NCBI GenBank assembly: GCA_009801015.1
Contig: VHZZ01001391.1
Span: 13,506 to 43,120 of the forward strand
Reading direction: 5' to 3'
From: Silene noctiflora
Lineage: Eukaryota > Streptophyta > Magnoliopsida > Caryophyllales > Caryophyllaceae
Length of the DNA stretch: 29,615 bases
Shown here: positions 17,634 through 28,201 of the stretch, piece after piece
How the letters are laid out: every line of letters starts with the position of its first letter
Position numbering within the stretch: the first letter of the stretch is position 1
The notes under the pieces: generated by a model
The model's database searches: none
What the model was told of the DNA's origin: nothing
The model's input: the letters and a program-made list of their open reading frames with translations, nothing else
Program-made: the position numbers and the translations under genes

Positions 17634-20600
17634 ATGATAACAACCTACAATTTGAAGAGGAAAAGAGACCCACACCCTCAAACCAATGACCATAACCTAG
17701 AATCCGCCACCACAACAACCACCGCGACAACCGCGGCCATGGACACCATTGTATGGCAAACCCCAACAAACTCTCCTCATCGCGACGATTACATTTTCCA
17801 CAAAGGTATTCCCCAATTTATTATTCTCACCTCAATTACTTTTTCGACCCAGTCGATAGTTTTATCATTATTATACTTTTTTGGTATTCGAAGTATATTT
17901 AGCTTTTTCCGTCCCAGTCAATAGTCTATTTGTTTATATTTTTTTTGTTATTCCAAGTAAACAAATGATTGAGACGGTAACCTTTTACCTAATTTTGGCG
18001 CTTGTTTGTTCGTCCCCAGGAATGCGCTACGTCAAGCCGTATTACTTCGAGTTCATTTGTCATGTCAGTTACTTATTCTGTTTAATCTTATTTACCACTG
18101 TAATTATTGAATTGAGGGTTTTCTCAAATTTAATTGGTAAATTTGTGAGCAGGGAAAGAATCGCTGGACGGGTAAAACTATAGTTGATATGTTTGCTGAG
18201 GAGTTTAGAGGACGGCCTCGTGATTATTATGTATGTGATACTGCTACTGAATTTAATGACTCGATTTTTCGGTGTTTTTTCAGCTTAATTTGAAGTCTGC
18301 AAGTGTTAGTAGTACACTAGTACCTGTATAGGTAATGTATGTTTGTATAAGAGTTTAAGTAACTGTCTAGAAGTCAACTGGAAGTAAACGGAAACTTATG
18401 TTCTAGTTTGAATGCTTCGTGCTCTCACGTTTGAGCTAATTTCACTCTGGTGCCACGAGTTTTGGCTAGTTTTGATTTTGTGACTTAGAGTTGAGAGTTG
18501 GGACTTGAGCTAGTTCTGTCTTTGTTGATTCAATGTTCAAAAATTTGATCACTTTGGGAGCCTTAAGGGGTAAAATAGTCAAATTTTCTCTAATCGATAA
18601 TTTTTTTAGCATAATATAATGTGAAAATAGATATCAAAGAAAATATTAAGGTGTATTTTCACAGAATTTTGCAAAATAGCTACTTTACTATGCTAAAAAT
18701 ATTTGTTATCTGGATGAAGTTTTGTCAATATTACACTGTAGGTAATCAAAGTCGGATTGTTGCAAATCTTAGGCCACCAAAGTAGAAGTAGCCAAATCTC
18801 GTGATGCTGAAAACCTTTCAATTACTACAAGTTGGGTTCATATGTCATTTGTAATCTGACATACTATTGTGCAATGGTACTACCATCACTGTGCCGACTT
18901 ATGGACTATTAGTTAAAGGCAAAGTATGGTCTGTGATGTTGTGAGTTAATTTTATACATTTGAAGCTAATTGTATGGCTATTTAGGTAAGAGCTGTTAAA
19001 AGTGGAAGAATACTTGTTGGTGGGAAAACTGTCTCAATCTACCACAGAATTAAGTCGTCGGAGAAGATAAGCCACTTTGTTCACAGGTTTGTTTGGCCGT
19101 CATTGATGCAAATATGTTTTAAATATTGGAGTATTTGCCAATTTTGTTTGTACAACCTTTGAGCTTGATGGAGTTTCCTTAAATTTATATCGACGCTTTG
19201 TTCAGCTTTATTTTAGTAATTGATCTGATAAAGGCTGTAGGCATGAACCACCTGTAATGGCCTGGGATGTCTCGGTTCTGCAGGAAGGCGAGGATGTGTT
19301 GACGGTCTGCAAGCCTGCATCTATTCCTGTAAGTTGATACTTCGTAATCCGTACTAAGCTTACCACTTTTTTTTTTCTTTTCTGGTGATTTATAGGGACA
19401 AGACGAAGTCGAGGTCTCAAAGTAGTATTTCTTAATCAGTAACTGTATATTCCTGTTTTTGAGATTATTCATGCTTGTCATTGACTAATACGAAGTATTA
19501 TATTGCTTGTTTGCATTTTTTTTCTTTTTTTTCCCTCTAGAAATGATTGTTGCTTATTGAAATGTCATACACTCATACCCCCTCCATCCTAGTCAATGCT
19601 TATCTATTGTCTTGTTTTGTGAGGCAAATTCAATCATAGATAACTATTGATTGAGAGTTTGAGACTAAGGGAGTTGTTAAGTTATAATACTGTACTTGTA
19701 CTTTGTGCCGGTTTTTCTTGCTCAATGAGGGTACCTGGAGACAGTTTCAAAGACCATCTGGTTTCTTGGAGACCAATGGTTTATTATCATTTGATGAATT
19801 GATGCCTATTTCTACATTATTATAAGTCATGACTTTACTTTCTTTTTACTATGAAGGTTCATTCTTGTGGTCAATATCGGAAAAATACAGTTATCGGCAT
19901 TCTCGAAGCAGAATATGGTTTCGCTCCACTTTTCCGTATCCTAATTTGCTACTCTGCTGCTAAGCATCCTTTTTATTTCCATTTATAATTGTAATAGTTA
20001 GAACTTGGAAGGAGATGTCCATGACCTTGCTTATGTGAGAAGGCATCTTCTGTCTCTTGAATTTCTCTTCTTAAATTTTGTTAGCTTTATGATTTGTAAG
20101 CCTTCACAGTCAACTTCAGCTATTCACCGATTGGACCGCCTGGTCTCTGGACTATTGATATTGGCCAGGAGTGCTTCTAAGGCTGATACTTTCAGACAAC
20201 AGGTAAATTAAATTTATATTGTTCATTTATAAACTTGGACCAACAGTGCTTATTTTTTTAAAATTATCCAGAGTCTTTTGTTTCCTTTTCCTACTACACC
20301 TTAAAGCTTAAAGAATTAATGAGATGAGCTTGTATCGCATTTTTATCTGTTGAACCTTTTCTATGAACTTGTGGCTGAAAATGTGCATATCACAGACTTT
20401 TCTGAAAGGATATCAGAGTTATGAACTTTTAAGTTGTGAATAATATGCTGATCCTAGGCTGATATAGCCAATACAACCTGTACTAGATCCATATGACTAT
20501 GGATATTGCAAAATTAACCATGATCAATAGCTGTACTATCCAAGACACCACATCATAGATTCATAGTACCCCACTGACCTACTCTTATTTTCAATTGTTA

Positions 20601-23600
20601 CTGTGATTGGCATTGATAAGACAATTTAAACACATGATATGTTTTTATTTAGCTATCCATTTGGTATTAATACAGACCTCATGTTTCATCAACAACAACA
20701 AAGCGTAATCCCAAAATTTCATATTGTTTCGAAAAAGGAAACTTTTTGGAGGAGATCAGTTGCACTGGTGTTCTGTATTCTCTAAACAGCCACGAGTAGA
20801 GATATTTTTTTTTTTTTTTTTTTTTTGGTCTTCCCTTTTGGTTCACGAAGACGCTTGATAATATCTTGTCTGTAATCAGATCGAAGGAGGGCTCGTGAAG
20901 AAACAGTACGTTGCCAAGGTTGTTGGGATATTTCCAGAGGGTGAGGTATTTTAATTGTCAATCTATCAGATTAATGTCTTAAGTGAAATTGCATCTTGGT
21001 GACCTCTGTTGAGTAGATGTTTCTCCAAACTTTTGAAGTCATTTTATTGCACCAGAGAAAGGGGAAAAAGAACTCAGAAACCGAGCGTCTATTTCTTTGT
21101 ACTCTGTTTGTGAGAAAGCAAATAAATGGAAAATGACTTCATGAATATGGATTTGTGCACTAGATTTGTGCACCTAAATGTTATTTTGATTTGTGCACTT
21201 ATTGCTGCCATACTGTTTTGTTGGCCGTATTTTTTCCTTTTGTGCAAAGAAATTTAGTGCTTGGATATTTAAGACTTTACTAGTTTAGATCCCGCGCAAT
21301 AAATGCGTGGTTTTTATAGATTTTTTTATTTTTGTATTACTTAATCATAATTTAACACGTTATTAATTTTTCATATTTCACGTAATTATGTTTTGATATG
21401 AGAAAAAAAAAAAATGAACTGCAAAATTATTCAAGAAAACCGAGTAAAATTGAACCGTAAAATAATAGTGGTAACTCATTAATTGTTCATTTTCTCGTTA
21501 TTGTATTTTGCTTCGAGGAAAAAAAATTAAAAACTAAAAATTAATCTAAGAGAATTGAGTAATTGCTGAAATGAGTTTTTAAAAAGTATTTTTTATACCC
21601 AAAGCTAACGATTCCAATTTTATAAATCCTCTCAATTTCTTTTTTGTCATGAAAGTAATCAAAACGATTTATAATTTTGTTTATACATAGTATGAGTCAA
21701 GTCATTCATAAATAATAGCATCAATAAAAGATTAAATAGTTTCTAGTTTTATATTATTTATTTATATTTTAATTAAAATATTATAGTTTAATGTTTAGTG
21801 AAAATATATAATTTAATGAAAAGATTAATTTTATTAAAAAAATTTGTATAATGAAATATATTATAATTATTAATTTCCTTATTTAGTAAAAACAATTATC
21901 ATAGTTTCCTTATTTAAAAAGATGCTTTTTGGAGGGAAAACTTGTGAATTCACCTATTCTTTTAGTATATAGGGGATGTGAGCAAGTAAAATACAAATGT
22001 GAATACCTTCTATGAGTTCCATCAAGTCAATGTTAGCGCATAACTCGGATTGTGCTTGGTTTATCCTACACTAATTGTTGATTTATACTTGCTCTGTACA
22101 TAAGCTAAAACGAAAGGCCACAATATTCACGTCATAGTTCAAAGGTCTTAATAGTGTCTTTTAGCAATATATATAATGAAATTTGTTCCAAAACTGGTTT
22201 GGTTGATCCTTTGCAATTTTCTTCCTGTCCATGTAGCAGTCAGTAACTTCTGGAATTAGCACATAGATGATGATTAGCAGTTTGTAAATTTTCTAACGAG
22301 TGACCAATTGTCTAAGTTTCAACCATTCTTGTTATCTGGCTTCCAATTTATTTTTAGATAATTTTTTCCTTGCAGAAAGTTGTGGATGCTAACATAAACC
22401 ATGATCCTAGAGAAGGAAGAAGTGCGGCTGAGGTAAGATTTTATTTGGGGACTGTTGAATATTTGCTGCAGCACAGTCCATGCTACTGATTTATCTGGTT
22501 GTGTTTTATTATGTCATCAACAACAACATTACCCCATTGCCTCAAGATGAACGCAACCTTACCCATGTGTTAGCAACACATAGAGGTTGTTTCCAAATGA
22601 CGCAAGATGAAAATTGCGTTAATAAGTGCATCGAAGGACCACTACTTCACAAGAGAAAGAAGCGCAGCCACTTTAGTGAGCCATTTTGATTTATTTCATC
22701 ACAATCCAGAATCAGACTGTTTATTATGTCATGACGAAATAGCTTAGGTGCACTTCTCAAACCTCATTGATAGGCAAAAAAGTAGGTTTTTAACTGATTT
22801 GAAGTAGCAATGTCACACAAGTTGCAGTATGCTCTGATATTAGAAACAATTACCGATTATGGGAACGTAAGTCAATATCTATAAATATGCAAATTGGTTT
22901 GCGTGGTTGGTTGGCAAAATAAATTCACAAATTTTGAACCGATCGCTTGATTTAAATCGAAATTTAAAACAGGGAGTTGGGTGCTAGTGTAGCCGTGTGG
23001 GAGATGAGTCCCTTTCTAATTTGATTTTGTTTTTAGTTATGTGCATTTATTGGTGAAAGAGGATGTTTGTACTTTGAAGGTTGATTCTTTTGTGTTTTCT
23101 ATTCGTGCTTAAACTGTGTGTAGTTAGTGTGCTGTTTTGGCTTTGGGTCTTACCTTAAAGTAGGTAATTTTTTTCCAACTGTGGACATTCATATTTTTTT
23201 TTTTATTGAAGCCCCGGGGAAGTGGGTTCGAGGTGAGGCACTAGATGCAACCAAAAGCGCAAACCTTATGGAAGCTATAGTTACATCACTTACATGCCAT
23301 GTTGATTAATTCCTTTTTATACTTGGTTATGACTGATGTTGAAATGCCAGAACTCTCCTCAAGATTCACGGTTGCATTACTTGCATTTGCCTGTGCTACT
23401 ACATGTTTGAAACGTCATCAGTCATTTGTTTCTAAATTAAATCACAATTTCCGTGTATGACTGTTCTGGTGCTAAATCTAATGGTTGCAGGTAGGAGATG
23501 GNTTGGCTGATGTTAAGTTGAAAGGCAAAATTTCTCTTACAAAGTTTAGACGGCTTTATACTGATGGTGTTCACAGCATTGTGCAGTGTGAACCACTCAC

Positions 23601-25512
23601 TGGCCGAACTCATCAGGTAACTTCAAGTTTTCAACTACTGCCAGCTGTGTCATAGATACTGTTCGATAGTGGAGTGCTAATTATACTTGGCGAAAGCTGA
23701 AGCCAACCTAAACCAGAACTATCCTAAACCTGAAAAGAACACCCAAAGTAAACCCAACCCAAATTTGACCCCAAAACAAAATGATATTAAAACAAAAACC
23801 TTAATAGCCACTATCCAAAATGGCCCAAAAATGAATAGATTGACCTGACTCTAACCACTGACCCAATAAGTGATTCAAAGCAAAACTGACCCATACCAGA
23901 ATAACCCAAACCCTCAATGTCCTGGCCTGAATTTGACTCATTTGCCAGGTCTAGTGCTGATGCAGGTATACTGTAATTTTTCTTGCCGGTGGTATCATAT
24001 TATTAGTTTTATCTGGGCGGTGCTGGAATTAGCTTGTTATATGTTATACTCTTATGCTAGTGTGTTTAGGATAGTTAAATGCTCAAATATGCAAGTTTCA
24101 TTCATTGGGTTGGCTTGCAGTTTCCGAGAAGCTAACATCCTTCTGATCAAGTATCTCTAATGAGTAAGTTTGTGATAGCGGTTATTTCATATTTGTCAGA
24201 TACGGGTACATCTCCAGCATATTGGCCATCCAATCGCCAATGACAACATGTATCTTGGTGAATCAATTAGTCGACGTTCTACTGAAGGAACAAATGCTGA
24301 TAGAGCTGCTGCAAAATCTGGGGACTCTTTGTCATCTTCTGCTTGTGAGAACAATGTTGAGCTTGAGGAGGAATCCTCATCAGAATTTAGCATCGATCCT
24401 ATGTGTACTAATTGCCCAAATTTGGCACCTCAAGGGTAAGATTCTCTTCTTCATTGATTCTTTTCATGGGCCTGTTTGTCTGAACTCTGAAGTTTGAAGT
24501 ATGCTTTTGAAGGAAATCTGATGATATAGTCAACTAAAATGGTGTTTATCTGAATTTTGTATATTGTTGGCTTATTTTCAATTTGTTTTCTTTTTTTCTT
24601 TTCTTTTCCTATTTATCCTCATTTTGTCATTCTCAATATTTTGAATTATATTTTTGTTCTTTTGATTTGACTTGATTTATTCTTTGTTTAGTAGCTCTTG
24701 GGTGAGACCTCACCCTATGTGAACGTTTTTGATGCCATTTCAGCATTATAATCCTTCAATTCCGTACCGCCATTAAACATGTATACCATTGAATCTCATC
24801 GTCCTTCCTTTCACCTACACAGCCACACCTCCCATCTACCATGCCAACCACCTTGGTGGTTGGCCACATTGGGAGTCGCCTTTCCACCAGTGATGCAGGA
24901 AACGGTGAGGGTGGGGGACAGATAAGAAGATTCAAGTTAGGGTTGATTATTGATTGGAGCTCCTCTTTTTTCCCTCCTTTTTGGTTTTTAACTCGTCTTG
25001 TATGATCCTCCTCAGCATAAATTTTTTTTCCATAATTTGTACGCCTTTCACAAAATTATAGTGTGTATATTGACTACTTTTCGTTCTTGTTTTTGTTTTC
25101 CTTATTTTCTGTACAATATTTTAACTTTCATTAGCAGTTGCAAATGCTTCATGTTAGAAGACCCTAAATTATTTGAAATTTAAGACGTATTGTACAGTCC
25201 TTTTTACTGACCTATGATTCAATTACATTGGCCTTTCACAGTCTTTCTTTTGAATACGGTTTCGCCTTATCATTCAATCATGGAATCGCCTACTCCGTGT
25301 GACAGAATCTGAGTGTAAACAGTGCAGTGGCAAGGGTTAGATGTTTATCAGTAGTAGTATACAAAAGGTTTACCATTTATGCACTAATCATCATGACGTC
25401 GAATTGCAGGTATGGTGGGCATGAGGAAGGCTTATGGCTACACTGCGTAAGATATAGCGGACCCGACTGGAGTTATGAATGCCCACTTCCTGATTGGGCC
25501 GCCCATCTCTGA
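17634..25512 (+). CDS. RNA pseudouridine synthase, RluA family (similar to Arabidopsis RPU 7)
   Basis: Twelve exons rebuilt by reading: 17634-17805, 18020-18063, 18153-18230, 18986-19086, 19241-19328, 19857-19935, 20120-20202, 20880-20945, 22376-22432, 23491-23616, 24200-24435 and 25410-25512. All introns are GT..AG and all phases close, giving 410 aa. The N-terminus has a basic KRKRD and a Thr/Ala-rich stretch, then MDTIVWQTP. Next come RYVKPYYFEF, an S4-like part (RAVKSGRILVGG) and the catalytic domain: CKPASIPVH, then HRLDRLVSG with the catalytic Asp193, QYVAKVVG, and GRTHQIRVHLQHIGHPIAND. A Ser/Glu-rich linker (about 320-358) precedes a plant-type tail, SIDPMCTNCPNL..LWLHC..YECPLPDWA. Family role: converting uridine to pseudouridine in RNA; the substrate is not known from sequence. 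One base in exon 10 (23502) is N but does not change the Gly codon (GGN). Confidence 0.95.
17820..17975. repeat. Stowaway-like remnants in synthase intron 1
   Basis: Two related blocks, CGACCCAGTCGATAGTTT near 17845 and CCGTCCCAGTCAATAGTC near 17910, then AACAAATGATTGAGACGG near 17960, which is complementary in part. They resemble nested ends of Stowaway-type MITEs (CTCCGTCCCA..). Limits are unclear. Confidence 0.35.
19576..19676. mobile_element. Stowaway-like MITE in synthase intron 5
   Basis: Left end CCCCCTCCATCCTAGTCAAT, preceded by TA, and right end TTGAGACTAAGGGAGT form a terminal inverted repeat of the CTCCNTCC type known from Stowaway elements. Inside, TTATCTATTG (left) and ATAACTATTGATTG (right) extend the complementarity. 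About 100 bp. Confidence 0.55.
20685..20716 (-). mobile_element. short SINE tail fragment in synthase intron 7
   Basis: CATCAACAACAACAAAGCGT followed by AATCCCAAAA resembles, in reverse complement, the 3' end of Au/TS-type plant SINEs (TTTGGGA..CTTTGTTGTTGTTG). Only the end is visible. Confidence 0.35.
21280..21976 (-). mobile_element. non-autonomous Helitron in synthase intron 8
   Basis: On the minus strand the element begins with TC (TCCCCTATATACTAAAAG, from 21976) and ends with CTAG (21283-21280). Before that end lies a hairpin, CCACGC-ATTTATT-GCGCGG, with one mismatch in a 6-bp stem, about 12 bases from the terminus. It sits between a 5' A and a 3' T, the standard Helitron target, with no target-site duplication. 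The body of about 700 bp is very AT-rich with no coding capacity. All four Helitron hallmarks (TC start, CTRR end, subterminal hairpin, A-T insertion) are met. Confidence 0.8.
22518..22719 (-). mobile_element. SINE with exact target-site duplications, synthase intron 9
   Basis: A 202-bp element flanked by a perfect 13-bp direct repeat, TTTATTATGTCAT, at 22505-22517 and 22720-22732. The plus strand starts with CAACAACAACATT, i.e. a (TTG)n tail on the minus strand. It continues ACCCCATTGCCTCAAGATG, GCAACCTTACCCATGTG, TTAGCAACACATAGAGG, ATGACGCAAGATGAAAATTG, then AAGAAGCGCAGCCACTTTAG. It is the best preserved of the copies seen here. No clear A/B boxes were recognised in the minus-strand 5' part. 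Confidence 0.75.
23690..23960. repeat. ACCC/AACCC-rich degenerate repeat in synthase intron 10
   Basis: A stretch on the plus strand poor in G, dense in words such as AACCCAACCC, TGACCC and ACCCAAA, unlike the T-rich introns around it. It looks like part of an old dispersed repeat. The family was not identified. Confidence 0.35.
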
Positions 25513-26054
25513 TTTCATCTAGTGTTCATCAAACTACCAAGTTCTCCATGTTTGATCCAGGTTTTGACTTTGTGCTACTATTGATTACATACCTTTATTT
25601 TGTGGTTCCTTTCTTTTGCACAACTATGATACGGAGTAGTTTATTTTAAAGAAACGCTCCATTTCTTGACAATTTTATTATTTGCAAGGATATATATTTC
25701 ATTAACAAAAAAGGTATTGGACAAGTACGTATGACATCGAAATGAGGAGAATACATAGGTATTTTTGCTACATCTGCAGCCTTGCTTGTAGGTTCAAATA
25801 TATCAGCTTGCAGTTTGCTTAGCCTTTCACCTCTATTCGTTGTCCTACTTTTAGCTAGTAGCATGAACGGTGTTTCTAGGTTGCTACTTCCATGGACCAT
25901 GGCTTATCTACAGAAAACTAGCGGTAAAGGTTGGCCGTTGGCGCAAGTAACAGATTGCTATGCTTGTATGCTGTGACACACTCTGATCCAGCTTGGCACT
26001 GCTGCAGTTTTAATATTTGAAGGTCTGTTAGTGTCTTGATTGCTTTCACCTCTC
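25513..26054. other. 3' flank of pseudouridine synthase gene
   Basis: It probably contains the 3' UTR and polyadenylation region (T-rich, with TTTATTTTGTGGTTCC near 25595). A fragment with TACGGAGTA near 25630 belongs to the scattered MITE-end words. No further gene is supported. Confidence 0.35.
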
Positions 26055-26180
26055 TTAAGACGGATTAAAACGGGTCAAATAGCATGTCAGTTGCATAGAT
26101 AAGACAAGATATTTGCTAATACCCAAGCATTCTATTTTTGTCTTATCTATGCAAATGGTATGTTATTTGACCCGTCTTAA
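26055..26180. mobile_element. 126-bp fold-back MITE
   Basis: The left arm (TTAAGACGG, then CGGGTCAAATAGCAT, then TTGCATAGATAAGACAA) pairs with the right arm (TTGTCTTATCTATGCAA, ATGTTATTTGACCCG, CCGTCTTAA). The left arm carries a short extra piece (ATTAAAACGG) not present on the right. Flanking TA dinucleotides could be a Tc1/mariner-type target duplication around AGACGG..CCGTCT. Confidence 0.75.
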
Positions 26181-26295
26181 ATAGGAATTTGTGGTGGTTT
26201 AAATGTACCCAATGTGTTAGAAATATCAAGAAATTGTCCAAACGATACAGTGTTGAAATTTTAGTAAGATGGTACTGCCACTTTCCTAATGCACA

Positions 26296-27034
26296 ATTTA
26301 AGAAGGGTCGTGCTTTTTCACATACGCATTTTACTCTTTCACATAAACTTTTTATGATTTTATCCTTGTCATTTTTTCACATCTCATTCACGAAAACCAA
26401 TTACCCTCCCTCTTAACATACCCACCCATCGGTTTGCCCTACCTCCGGTCTACTCCCCCCTCCGACATACTCTCCCTACTCCGGCATCCTTTGTCCTGAC
26501 CTACCCCATCAACCTATTTTAAACATCATCAATTGTATCGGTTTCAAATTACATACCGCTCGAGAACCGATATCAAAGACGGAAACTCACAGAGAAATTT
26601 ACATTGAATTTATCGCAATGAAACTAGTACTTATCAAATACTCAATTGCAATGGAGTAATGAAGAAAGCTATTGATGTAAAAAATCATGTAAGAAATGGA
26701 CTAAAAATGACGCCATTGATAATGATTATATACTGACCCGAGCATTCATTACATGTTTCAATCACGCTGCAAATATTACTGTGTGTGATTATTAATGTAT
26801 TATGCAACTATGAAACATAAATCACTGTCGTTTAAGCACTAGGGATGGATTTTTTTAGTGTTAAGTTTATTCATTAATCATTGGATTGATTCAACATAGT
26901 CAAGAGTTAATTGGAGAATTAGAAGAATTAGTTTGCTTAGGTTTTAGGTAAAAAGGGCATTTAACGGAAAGTTAATGAAAAAGTGTATGTGAAAAAGTAA
27001 AGTCCGCATGTGAAAAAGTAATTCCATTTAAGAA
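26296..27034. mobile_element. terminal-inverted-repeat element, about 740 bp
   Basis: The left end (ATTTAAGAAGGGTCGTGC, then TTTTTCACATACGCATTTTA and CTCTTTCACATAAACTTTTT) is complementary to the right end (AAAAAGTGTATGTGAAAAAG, TAAAGTCCGCATGTGAAAAA, then CATTTAAGAAAT). Within each end the TTTTCACAT word is repeated twice, so the ends are also internally repetitive. The interior has no coding signal and a pyrimidine-rich stretch at 26400-26500. Confidence 0.6.
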
Positions 27035-27202
27035 ATATTGGGAGTTCACTCGAACAATTTTGTTTTATTCCATTACATCCAACGGTTAAGAAAAAAAAAA
27101 GCTAGTTTTGATCTAATTTGATTCGAAAACCCGACAACTTTTAAAGAAATGCCCATCAGTTAATTTTTTCATTCTTGCCATTTGTTACTCTAAAGCATAG
27201 TT

Positions 27203-27829
27203 GCCCCCAAAGGTTTGGGGTCCCTAAACTTTTCATATTGCAAGTTACTCTCAAACGTTTGAGACTGTGTAAATCGACCTGATTTTAAAATTTCGGCAAT
27301 TTTACATCTAACACCACCCGTCACCCATCCTACCACCATCGAACACAGTCCTCTCTCATGTAAACGATATATACCCCCAATTTCAAACCTAACCCATTTT
27401 CTTAATTTCATGTATTACAGGTTTTGTATTGTACTGTTAGCCTTTCACTTATACATGCAAAATAGCAAATGTGCTAAATTTATCATTGAACAAAAGTTCA
27501 TTGATGGAGTGGAGTAACTGTGTGGCTTGTCGAAAAAATGGGTATGAGAGTGATTGTTGGAAAATAGGTTGATATTGGGGTTTGAATGGTAGAGGAGAGT
27601 TGGGGTAGTACTTGGGGTGGAGAATTGCGTTTGATGGTGGTGGTGCTGGTGGTAGTAAATGTAAATTGCCGGAGATTAAACTTTGGTCAACTTGCTCATA
27701 ATTTCAGACATTTGGGGATGAATTGCACATATAAAAACGTTTAGAAGCAAATTGCACCTAACCCCAAACGTTTTGGAGGCACGTAGCTACTGAAATGTAG
27801 CAAGTTGTTCCTAGACGTTTGGGCAATAA
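27203..27829. mobile_element. terminal-inverted-repeat element, about 630 bp
   Basis: The left end reads TTGCCCCCAAAGGTTTGGGG, with a second CAAACGTTTGAG unit near 27252. The right end carries CCCCAAACGTTTTGGAGG (near 27760) and CCTAGACGTTTGGGCAAT (near 27812), the complements. ATTGCCC-CAAACGTTTGGGG-type ends with short internal palindromes repeat inside both arms. No ORF of note. The superfamily was not determined. Confidence 0.5.
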
Positions 27830-28201
27830 TAAGTGCACATATTTGCTGTTCATGGACAAAGATGAGAAAAGTCCCAGATCATTAGGCTCCTCGGCTCGCC
27901 GCAATTGTACAATCCTCGGCTTTTTACATCCTTGCACTCCAAGCTGCTTTTCATAGCGGAGCCATCCATCGAATAAAACAACAATGCTACCCTCGCGTGT
28001 CCTTGTTTCTTCGCTCTCCCTTTCTCATTACTTGGCATACTGGATGATGCTGCCCTTTAAGAGAGTAATCGAATAACATAATGTTGAGTAAACAAAATCC
28101 TTAAAATGCAGTCGCAATAGGCTCTAAAATCCTTGTAACTTTGACGCGATGTCACAGCTGTGATTCAAAACCATGGTTTCGGGACAAGCAATTTCTGAAA
28201 A
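27830..28201. other. intergenic / 3' flank of PPR-SMR gene
   Basis: No independent gene supported. As the PPR-SMR gene ends at 28202 on the minus strand, this should include its 3' UTR. A 62-codon minus-strand ORF (27850-28038) lies here without recognisable similarity. Confidence 0.35.

Noticed and set aside
23127..23309. Plus-strand ORF of 60 codons between exons 9 and 10 of the pseudouridine synthase
   Set aside because: Exons 9 and 10 join in phase without it, and its sequence is absent from the family as far as I know. It was considered as a skipped exon but has no matching donor.
27850..28038. 62-codon minus-strand ORF downstream of the PPR-SMR gene
   Set aside because: No similarity recognised; the position fits the 3' UTR.
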